From a bacterium (GTDB lineage Bacteria; Electryoneota; RPQS01): 64,000 nucleotides of DNA. Location: NCBI GenBank assembly GCA_016702305.1, contig JADJEH010000009.1, positions 186,001 through 250,000 on the forward strand, in the 5' to 3' direction. This document shows, piece after piece, positions 6,595 through 13,636 of this stretch. Every line of letters starts with the position of its first letter. The stretch's first letter is position 1. The notes below the pieces were generated by a model, which made no database searches, was not told where the DNA came from, and saw only the letters and a list, made by a program, of their open reading frames with translations. The position numbers and the translations under genes are program-made.

Positions 6595-8214
6595 TTACTT
6601 CATCAGGACCATTTTCTGCTGAGCCGTGAAGCCGTTGACCGTGATCTGATAGAGATAGACACCGGAGGCGAGGCCGGCGCCATCGAAACTGAGCTGATGA
6701 CGGCCCGCCGCGAAGTAGGTGTCGGTTAGCGTGGCGATCTCTTGGCCCGAGATGTTGAAGACCTTCAGGTTGACATGGCCAGCTTCGGCGAGGTCAAAGG
6801 AGATCGTCGTTTCCGGGTTGAAGGGGTTGGGGTAGTTCTGATGCAGAGCATAGGTGCTGATGACGCCCGCGCTGCTTTGCGGAGTCGCATTGACCGTGGC
6901 CAGCGTTTCGCGCGAACCGTCGGCATTGACGGCGACCAGCGAGTAGCCGTAGGTCGTGCCGTTCACCACGGTTGCGTCCACCCACGAATATTCGGCGCCA
7001 GTGGCCGTATTTTGCGCGGCGATCTGGGCCATGGTAGCGCCGTCCCGAACGACTTCAAAGCGATCCAAATTCGATTCCGAGGCCGTGACCCAATTCAAGG
7101 TCACCGAGGCATCGCCGGCGGTAGCATCGAAGCTGTTCAATTCGACCGGGAGAATCTGATCAAGCGTGACGCAGATACAGCCGTTGCCGCGAATCTCGAG
7201 CCAGAACCAACCGTTGGTCCACTGCCAGTTGCCAAAGAACTCCTGAATGTAATCGGACGGTTCACAATCAACATCGCAAGGATTCAGGCAGCCGAAGCGC
7301 TTGGTCACGACGGGGAACTGCCCTTCCGGCACACCCCAAACGCGAATATACGAGCTTTGATCGGCGCAGAGGGCGATGCACTGTGATTCACCGACATCGG
7401 TGGTCGCATCGAAGACGGCGTTTTCGGGAATGCATACGCAGATAATCTGGCCACGGATTTCGCCGCCGGGGTAGTTCGGAGCCGGGGTATGCACGTTGAC
7501 GTAAAGGCCTTCATTCTTGAAGAGCGGCACATCAGCGGCAGCGATAGCGTAGTTGCCGCCCGCGCTGAGATTGGTCAGATTTTGCAGGCCGACGATGACC
7601 GGGCCATTGGTCCCGGCAGGAGCGCGATGGAAATGCGCGGCGGATACGGTGGCGGGGGCGTTCAAGCCGGCCCAGGCAATCGCGTACTCAACATTAGTCT
7701 CGGCGGCATTCAGGCGAAACCAGCCGAAGCCGCGACCATTGGAGACGACGGCGGGATTCTGGACTTCTTGAGCCGGGTCGAGACTGGCAACGCACGTCCC
7801 ACGCGTCAGAAGTTGACCGCGAATCTCACCAGCAGGGTAGTTCGGAGTGTGCACGTTTACATAGTAGCCATGCGCATCGAGCAGGGCGATTTGCGCAGGC
7901 GTCAAGTCCATCCAGACGCCGCTGGCGCCGGTGTTCGTGAGATTCTGGAGCCCGTGAATAACGCCGCCTGCGACGCCGACATTGCCGGTATGGATGTGCG
8001 CTGCGGAGACGTTGGCGGTTAGATTGCCCCACCAGATCGTGTAGTAGAGATCGTCGCCGATTAGTTCACAGCGAGCCCAACCTTGGCCGGATGTAGCCAA
8101 AACCGGCGGAGTCTCCTGATTCCCGTTGAGATAGGCGAAATGGGTGTAGGGCCCGGCGATGGCGGCACTTGCCATCAGGGTGAAGAGAATACCAAACAGT
8201 AGCTTGCGGTGCAT
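6595..8214 (-). CDS. Secreted protein with two CHRD domains and T9SS sorting domain
   Basis: 539 residues, ATG at 8214 preceded by AAGGAG. Signal peptide residues 1-20. Residues 22-135 and 138-262 are two CHRD domains, each with the pattern AAHIHTG / AAHFHRA and YYVNVHTPNYPAGEIRGQL; CHRD domains occur in chordin and in bacterial extracellular proteins. Residues 263-355 form a Cys-rich segment. Residues 360-450 are a fibronectin III-like module starting LPVELNSFDATAGD. The last 85 residues are the T9SS sorting domain (HQNYPNPFNPETTI, then KVFNISGQEIATL, GVYLYQI, KMVLMK). The protein should therefore cross the outer membrane through T9SS and be released or surface-attached. The CHRD copper- or matrix-binding role is not established here. 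Confidence 0.9.
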   Translation of the reverse strand: MHRKLLFGILFTLMASAAIAGPYTHFAYLNGNQETPPVLATSGQGWARCELIGDDLYYTIWWGNLTANVSAAHIHTGNVGVAGGVIHGLQNLTNTGASGVWMDLTPAQIALLDAHGYYVNVHTPNYPAGEIRGQLLTRGTCVASLDPAQEVQNPAVVSNGRGFGWFRLNAAETNVEYAIAWAGLNAPATVSAAHFHRAPAGTNGPVIVGLQNLTNLSAGGNYAIAAADVPLFKNEGLYVNVHTPAPNYPGGEIRGQIICVCIPENAVFDATTDVGESQCIALCADQSSYIRVWGVPEGQFPVVTKRFGCLNPCDVDCEPSDYIQEFFGNWQWTNGWFWLEIRGNGCICVTLDQILPVELNSFDATAGDASVTLNWVTASESNLDRFEVVRDGATMAQIAAQNTATGAEYSWVDATVVNGTTYGYSLVAVNADGSRETLATVNATPQSSAGVISTYALHQNYPNPFNPETTISFDLAEAGHVNLKVFNISGQEIATLTDTYFAAGRHQLSFDGAGLASGVYLYQITVNGFTAQQKMVLMK

Positions 8215-8588
8215 AGCGACTCCTTAGGTTGACGCGACACATAACTTGACGACTTTTGTCGTATTCAACATAGGGCACGTGGTGTTAGGAGTCAATCGAA
8301 TTGGGGCGTCGCGGCAGGAAGTCTTGCAGGGTGTGCTTGCACGTAGTGGGTTAATATTGCTGAATATAGGCGAGAAGGTATCGCATTGGATGCGATTTCC
8401 TCGGAAAATTCGTGAGTATGTCACAGAATGAGCGAGAATAGGTGCACGGGAGCAGAACGAAAGCGGGGCGAGTCTAAAAGACTCGCCCCGCTCACTTTTG
8501 TGCTCCATCGGGCTGAAGCCCGATACGAGATACTATCGGTTACTAAGCCCCAGCGGCCGCGCCCGGGCTCAGCGACCAGCCGGGCTGG
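8215..8588. other. Intergenic region between two T9SS genes
   Basis: 374 bases. The right part holds two hairpins belonging to the 3' end of the gene at 8589; the left part (8215-8458) must hold the promoter of the gene at 6595-8214. An ACGAC/GTCGT inverted repeat lies near 8248-8262. No gene is seen. Confidence 0.5.
8462..8492 (-). terminator. Terminator hairpin, GCGGGGCGAGTC family copy 2
   Basis: A 14-bp stem (8462-8475 with 8479-8492) with loop AAA. The arms match the copies at 6490, 40041 and 42064. It terminates the minus-strand gene ending at 8589. A short hairpin ATCGGGC-TGAA-GCCCGAT (8507-8524) stands between stop and terminator. Confidence 0.8.
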
Positions 8589-10199
8589 TTACTTCATCAG
8601 GACCATCTTGTGCTGGGCCGTAAACGAGCCAGCGGTCAGACGGTAGAGGTAGATGCCCGAGGTCAACGCCGACGCATTGAAGTTGACGCTGTGCGTACCG
8701 GCATTCAGATTACCGTTCACCAACGACGCGACCTGCTGACCGGCGACATTGAAGACGGTCAAGGAGACGTTGCTGGCTTCAGCCAATTCGAAACCGATGG
8801 TGGTCTCCGGGTTGAACGGGTTGGGGTAGTTCTGATGCAGGGCGAAGTTGCTGACCACGTTCTGCTCACCACGCGGCGTGGCCGAAGCGGTGGACATCAC
8901 GTCGCGCTGGCCATTCAACGACAGGCAGACCAGCTGATAGCTGTAGGTCACGCCAGCTTCGACATTGTTATCCACGAAGCTGTAGGTCGCACCCATCGCG
9001 TCGTTGCGAGCGGAGACGGTCGTGACGACGGCGCCGTCGCGAACGATTTCGAAGCGATCCAAACCGGCTTCGGAGGCGGTGGTCCAGTTCAGGTTAACGA
9101 GCGCAGCGCCCGCGGTCGCCGTAAAGGAGGCCAGTTCGACCGGCAGCCAATTGTCACCCGGAATATCGAGCGTGTAGCAGATGGTGCAGCCTTCGGCATC
9201 CACGAGAACCTGCGACTGGGCCTGACCTTCGCAGGGCATGAGCTTCTTCGGCCAAAGGCCTTCCGAGCACGCTTGCAGGCGAACATCGAGATAGGCGCTT
9301 TCCACGGGCTGGGTAATGCAGACCTGCACCTGACCGAGGGCATCGGTGAAGGCGCCGGTGGTGGACAGCGTGCCGACGTTGTTCAGCTCGGCCAGATTGA
9401 TCCAAACTCCGGAGACCGACGAGTTACCAAGGCTAAGGGCGTAGGCACCGCGCACGAGGGTGATCGTGGCACAGATGGTGGCCACGCCGTCACTGATGAC
9501 GACCGGATCCGTGGCGATGAGCAATTCGTCGCCGCAGTTGACCACGTTCTTGGCGAACGTCGGGTCAAGGTCGGCTTCATATCCGAGCGCGTCGAGGACC
9601 AGCACATTGGCCGGGTCGTTGTTGAGCGGGTCGGAGTTGAAGACGGTATTGACATACGGGAAGGCCGGGGTGTCGCCGACGTTCGGGTAGCCACGACCAG
9701 CATCGGTGTGAACGTAGGGGATGCCGTCGTTAACGCCGCCGCTGCGGTCGGTCGAGAGCTTCCAGACGGCCAACTGCTTGATGCGGTCGGTCTGGGCATC
9801 CACGACATCGAAGTTCGTCAGGACGTAGGCCATCGCCGGGGTGACGGTCGGGTAGAGCGGATCTACGATGCAATCTTCGATGTCCACGCAGTAGGGATCC
9901 TGCTGCAACGCGTGATCCATGTCGGTGCAATAGGTATAGAAGGTGCTGGGCAGGTCCGGGCAGTTGCTGGTGGTGAAGCAAAACATCGCCAGGCGAAAGT
10001 TGTTGCTGCCGCCAGGCCATTGGGTTGTGCCACTGTGCGTTCCATAGACATAGCCCTGGAAATCAATGACGCACTGGTCATCGAGAGTGCGGACAGGTCC
10101 GCGATCATCTCCAGGGACGTTTACGGGCGCATTGACATCATTTGATGCGAACGCGGCGACCGCGCAGAGCATCAAGGCAAACAGTTTGAGAGTTTTCAT
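8589..10199 (-). CDS. T9SS-exported protein with a thioester-domain-like N-terminal region
   Basis: 536 residues, ATG at 10199, signal peptide residues 1-18. Residues 40-250 resemble Gram-positive thioester domains (TED family): FYTYCTDMDHA (Cys91), then AYVLTNF and IKQLAVWKL (Gln142). In TEDs a Cys in a YC motif and a Gln in a hydrophobic-Q-xx-hydrophobic motif form an internal thioester that bonds to host proteins. Residues 250-345 are strand-rich with Cys. Residues 350-440 are the fibronectin III-like module (LPVELASFTATAG), followed by the T9SS sorting domain (HQNYPNPFNPETTI to KMVLMK). The TED call is by motif and is the main uncertainty; the export route is clear. Confidence 0.85.
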   Translation of the reverse strand: MKTLKLFALMLCAVAAFASNDVNAPVNVPGDDRGPVRTLDDQCVIDFQGYVYGTHSGTTQWPGGSNNFRLAMFCFTTSNCPDLPSTFYTYCTDMDHALQQDPYCVDIEDCIVDPLYPTVTPAMAYVLTNFDVVDAQTDRIKQLAVWKLSTDRSGGVNDGIPYVHTDAGRGYPNVGDTPAFPYVNTVFNSDPLNNDPANVLVLDALGYEADLDPTFAKNVVNCGDELLIATDPVVISDGVATICATITLVRGAYALSLGNSSVSGVWINLAELNNVGTLSTTGAFTDALGQVQVCITQPVESAYLDVRLQACSEGLWPKKLMPCEGQAQSQVLVDAEGCTICYTLDIPGDNWLPVELASFTATAGAALVNLNWTTASEAGLDRFEIVRDGAVVTTVSARNDAMGATYSFVDNNVEAGVTYSYQLVCLSLNGQRDVMSTASATPRGEQNVVSNFALHQNYPNPFNPETTIGFELAEASNVSLTVFNVAGQQVASLVNGNLNAGTHSVNFNASALTSGIYLYRLTAGSFTAQHKMVLMK

Positions 10200-10259
10200 C
10201 GTTTTCGGGGACCCCTTTAGGCTATTTGAGTTCTCATTTCATAGTACATGAGCGTTCAC

Positions 10260-10277
10260 GTCCACAATGTTGTGGAC
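10260..10277. promoter_or_regulatory. Inverted repeat upstream of the thioester-domain gene
   Basis: GTCCACAA-TG-TTGTGGAC, 8-bp perfect arms, centred about 70 bases upstream of the start at 10199. The position fits an operator for a dimeric regulator or a leader hairpin. No regulator is encoded next to it. Confidence 0.4.
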
Positions 10278-10546
10278 CCGCAACATTCTTCACCTAAAAG
10301 ATACGATTGAATTGACGGCGAGTCAAATAGAATGAGTCTATTTATTGTACTGTTAGTTCAATGTATTGATGACCCTACTGACTTACTGTTCACAAAATGT
10401 TGACAGTTTCAAACGATTGCCCGCACAGAGATTACGGGGCATTTTATGAGGGCGGGTTCGGTTCGTCCGTGCGCGGTCTGGTGCAGTATTTAGGCCAATA
10501 GCATGCTAATGGGACGTGATAGGGAATATTTGGAGAGGCATAAACG

Positions 10547-10576
10547 AACAGGGCGAGCCAAATGGCTCGCCCTGTT
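10547..10576 (-). terminator. Terminator hairpin after the T9SS gene at 10629
   Basis: A 13-bp stem AACAGGGCGAGCC with GGCTCGCCCTGTT, loop AAAT. It is a diverged relative of the GCGGGGCGAGTC hairpins in this window. Confidence 0.8.
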
Positions 10577-10628
10577 GTGTTGTTTCATCGGAAAGTCCGG
10601 GCGCGGGGCCCGATCTGGTTTCCGGGTC

Positions 10629-12659
10629 TTACTTCAGCAGGACCATCTTCTGGTGGGCCGAGAAGCTGCCCGCGCGCAGCGAATAGAAGTAGAGGCCGGA
10701 CGGGAGATTGGTTCCGTCAAAGTTCACGGTGTGTTGGCCGGCATTCATCAAGCCATTGGCCAGAACCGCGACTTCCTGACCGAGCGCATTGACGACAGTC
10801 AGCTTGACATCCACGACTTCAGGCAAGCTGAAGGTAATGGCGGTCGTGGGATTGAACGGATTCGGGTAGTTCTGCGCCAGCGAGTACGTGGTGATCAGCG
10901 CGGCTCCGGCGATCGGGGCAGCGGTTTCGGTGGCCAGTGTCTGGCGGGAACCGTCCTGGTTAACGAGCACCAGCGTGTATGTGTACGCGGTGCCGTTGAC
11001 GACATTGTTGTCGGTCCAAGAATAGTTGGCACCAGTGGCGCTGTTTTCGGCGCTGATTTGGGTTTGCGTCAGGCCGTCCCGCGTGACTTCGAAACGGTCG
11101 GCATTCGTCTCGGAGGCGGTGCTCCAGGCCAGTTGAACCTGACCGTCGCCGGCGGTCGCGGAGAAGTTGTTGAGTTCGACGGGCAAGAGGCGATCCACGC
11201 AGAAGCAGTAACAGCCGCCGTCAATGGACCCGAGGTCCGTGCACCAGAGCTGCTGATCCGGGAGGTAGATCCAATCCATGTAGAGGTACGGATAGGCGGG
11301 CGAGCAGTCGCTTTCACAGCCGCTGGGCGGAATGGTGCGGGCGACGCTGCAGCCGTCCGCCCACGTGGCGACGGGGCGTTGTTCGGGGCTGGCCGGGCCG
11401 ACGAAGATCTTCTGAATCTGGTTGGGGCAAATGGTCAGGCACTGGCAGAAGGGCACTTCGTCTACGGTGAAGTAGTAGTCGCGCTGGTCGCAATTGACGC
11501 ACGGCACATCGGAGTCGTGGACGTTCAGACCGAAGTTTCCGAACTGAGCGTTGTAACCGTTGACCAGGATGTAGTAGGTGACACCGACCTCGCTGCACCA
11601 CTCGACGTACGATGCCAGATCATATTCCGGGCAGTACTCGTGGTAGACGCCGTCGTTATCGTAGTATCCACCCCAATCGTCGTTGGCGGTGACGCACTGG
11701 AGTTCGCCGCAGTTACCGCGGTAGACATGCAATTTGGTGTCGAAGTCGGTCAATTCCGAGCAGGTCGATGCCGACATCCACGAACCCGTGCCGGTGACGG
11801 CATACCAGACGGCGCAGGACGCGACGGGGGATTCACATGCGGCATCATCGGTGTAGAAAGCGCCGTCATGGGTGTTGCCGTACACGAAGTCCCAACCGTC
11901 CACGTTGAATTCAATGGCGGAGGCGGTATTGCAGTAAGAATTCGGCGCGGCTTCGGTACAGCCGGACGCGAGCGCAAGGCAGGATTCACCCTGACCGATG
12001 TTCAGGAAGTATGTCCCGAGACTTGAACAATAGCCGTCAATGACGATGTAATACGTGCCGTTCTGAGTGAGGTCCACGGTGATGCAGGACGAGTAGCCGA
12101 AGTCGTCGGAGCAGGCGTACAAGTACTCGTCACCGGACACGTTGAATTCTGCGTCGTCATTGCAATCAACCAAGGTCGAGCCTTCGAGGCCGGGGCAGCC
12201 GAACCAGAGGCTCAGGATGGTGTCAAAGGACGAGCCGCAGGTGGAGAGGGTGTAACGGCCGGGGAGCAGGCCGTTGGGTCCGATGACGAGGGAGTAGACG
12301 TGTTCGACGCCGTCGCAGCCGCAGGAGTAGTCGTCGGTTCCAGTGGGCAGATCGTTAACAGAATTTTCGTCGAGCAGGCCGGAGTCAAAGTACGGGACGG
12401 CAGGCACGGCGACCGCAGATTCGCAGGTTTCGCCGCCGTCGTCGAGGCGAGCGGGCGCTTTGCGGGTGTTCAGCGCGGCCAACTCGTTCGAAAGAGCAGC
12501 GAGTTGGAATTTGAGGTCGGCGACATCGGCACGGGCGCTGCGGGCCGTTTGGATCGCTTGGCGCTTAGCGGCAATGTCGGACTTAATTTCTTGGGGGCTG
12601 CGGGCAAAGGCCGCGGCGGTCAGCAGACAGAGACAAACAACGTAAACAAACTTTTTCAT
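10629..12659 (-). CDS. T9SS-exported protein with two Cys-rich PPC-like domains
   Basis: 676 residues, ATG at 12659 with GAGGAAC upstream, signal peptide residues 1-19. Residues 22-65 form a short coiled coil (SDIAAKRQAIQTARSARAD and so on). Residues 75-230 and 235-385 are two beta-sandwich domains like pre-peptidase C-terminal (PPC) domains, rich in Cys pairs and acidic residues (for example SSFDTILSLWFGC and TDFDTKLHVYRGNC). A Cys-rich stretch follows, then the fibronectin III-like module (LPVELNNFSATAGD, about 490-585) and the T9SS sorting domain (AQNYPNPFNPTTAI to KMVLLK). No catalytic domain is seen; PPC domains usually accompany secreted enzymes. It is the second gene of a pair with 12692-13300, 32 bases apart. 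Confidence 0.88.
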   Translation of the reverse strand: MKKFVYVVCLCLLTAAAFARSPQEIKSDIAAKRQAIQTARSARADVADLKFQLAALSNELAALNTRKAPARLDDGGETCESAVAVPAVPYFDSGLLDENSVNDLPTGTDDYSCGCDGVEHVYSLVIGPNGLLPGRYTLSTCGSSFDTILSLWFGCPGLEGSTLVDCNDDAEFNVSGDEYLYACSDDFGYSSCITVDLTQNGTYYIVIDGYCSSLGTYFLNIGQGESCLALASGCTEAAPNSYCNTASAIEFNVDGWDFVYGNTHDGAFYTDDAACESPVASCAVWYAVTGTGSWMSASTCSELTDFDTKLHVYRGNCGELQCVTANDDWGGYYDNDGVYHEYCPEYDLASYVEWCSEVGVTYYILVNGYNAQFGNFGLNVHDSDVPCVNCDQRDYYFTVDEVPFCQCLTICPNQIQKIFVGPASPEQRPVATWADGCSVARTIPPSGCESDCSPAYPYLYMDWIYLPDQQLWCTDLGSIDGGCYCFCVDRLLPVELNNFSATAGDGQVQLAWSTASETNADRFEVTRDGLTQTQISAENSATGANYSWTDNNVVNGTAYTYTLVLVNQDGSRQTLATETAAPIAGAALITTYSLAQNYPNPFNPTTAITFSLPEVVDVKLTVVNALGQEVAVLANGLMNAGQHTVNFDGTNLPSGLYFYSLRAGSFSAHQKMVLLK

Positions 12660-12691
12660 CCTTGTTCCTCAGGTTGGAAACGATCTGACCA

Positions 12692-13300
12692 CTATTTCAA
12701 AAGAACCATCTTTTTCTGGTCTACAAACGAGCCGGCGGACAATTGATAGAAATACACCCCTGAAGGGAGATCACGGCCATCGAACAGGACGCTGTAGCGG
12801 CCGCGCGTGAGGTTGCCGTTGAGCGGCGTGGCAACCTGCTGACCGAGCACGTCGAAGACGACCAACTCAGCCGGGCCATCTTCGGCGATTTCCACTTCGA
12901 TGGTCGTTTCGGGATTGAAGGGGTTGGGGAAATTCTGGTGGAGTTTGAATTCGCGGACGACGGCGGCATCAAAGGCGGGCGTGGCCTGTACGATGCCCCA
13001 CTCTTCGCGGGTACCATCCGCGTGAACAGCGATGAGTGCGTATGCGTAACTATGGTCGTTTTGAACTTCTTGATCCAGCCACTCGTAGTGGCGCTGCGCG
13101 GGAGTGACCGGAACGCGGGCGGCCGCGCGGCCATTGCGCACGATGTCAAAGCGGACGATTGTTTGCGGGTCCGTGAGCTCCCAGCGCACGAGCACCTGGC
13201 GCGACTGACCGACGGCCGTGAGCGAGGACAACGGCATGGCGGACAAAGTGGCCGCGGATAAGATCAGGGTCAGTAACACAGCAGTAAACGAACTTTTCAT
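12692..13300 (-). CDS. Minimal secreted protein: fibronectin III-like module plus T9SS sorting domain
   Basis: 202 residues, ATG at 13300 preceded by AGAGGAGA. Signal peptide residues 1-21, then one fibronectin III-like domain (residues 22-110, with VRWELTDPQTIVRFDIVR) and the T9SS sorting domain (HQNFPNPFNPETTI to KMVLLK). There is no cargo domain: it equals the C-terminal 190 residues of its neighbours with a signal peptide added. It precedes the gene at 10629-12659 in an apparent operon. It could be an assembly partner, a structural surface protein, or the remnant of a longer one. Confidence 0.82.
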   Translation of the reverse strand: MKSSFTAVLLTLILSAATLSAMPLSSLTAVGQSRQVLVRWELTDPQTIVRFDIVRNGRAAARVPVTPAQRHYEWLDQEVQNDHSYAYALIAVHADGTREEWGIVQATPAFDAAVVREFKLHQNFPNPFNPETTIEVEIAEDGPAELVVFDVLGQQVATPLNGNLTRGRYSVLFDGRDLPSGVYFYQLSAGSFVDQKKMVLLK

Positions 13301-13636
13301 CGTAATCTCCTCTGAAAATTGGGCCTACCCCACCCCTGTGTAGGTACCATGAAGATAACAGCGGCGCAGGAGATTTCCAATCCTAATGATGCAGGATTGC
13401 ACAAATTAAGTTGAGAATTCGTTGATGTTTAGGTGTACTAAGTATAGTGCGGTTGGCGACGCGATTGGGCACAAAAAGCGACGGCTCGCCTGAAAGGGAA
13501 GGCGAGCCGTCATGCGATTGCAGATCCCCGGGACCCACAATCAGCTTATGTATAGAAGTTCTCACAAGCTAAGAGAATCCTCTCGAAAAGCAAGGGTTGG
13601 GATTTGATTATCGGGGTCGGTTTAGCTAATTTGTAG
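13301..13636. other. Divergent promoter region with an orphan hairpin
   Basis: 336 bases between divergent genes, so it holds both promoters. For the plus-strand phosphatase a TTTG (13603-13606) and a TAATTTG (13627-13633) are spaced like FCB promoters (TTTG, then TAnnTTTG) but the second box is imperfect. A minus-strand terminator-like hairpin sits inside (see 13480-13511). No gene is seen. Confidence 0.45.
13480..13511 (-). terminator. Orphan terminator-like hairpin
   Basis: Stem ACGGCTCGCCT (13481-13491) with AGGCGAGCCGT (13500-13510), followed on the minus strand by CGCTTTTTGTG. No minus-strand gene lies to its right, only the start of a plus-strand gene, so it may end a small RNA or an antisense transcript. 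Confidence 0.45.

Larger units (their letters stand above)
10200..10628. other. Intergenic region with inverted repeat and terminator
   Basis: 429 bases without a gene. It contains the terminator of the gene at 10629 (10547-10576), an AT-rich part (10290-10400) that probably includes the promoter of the gene at 8589-10199, and a perfect inverted repeat at 10260-10277. Confidence 0.55.

Noticed and set aside
8215..8588. Standard -35/-10 promoter calls
   Set aside because: FCB groups use TTTG/TAnnTTTG-type promoters and only imperfect versions were seen in a few places, so promoters are mentioned in notes but not listed as features.
13383..13565. A 60-codon minus-strand frame near the orphan hairpin
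   Set aside because: It includes the hairpin and has no coding character; the hairpin better explains a short RNA.
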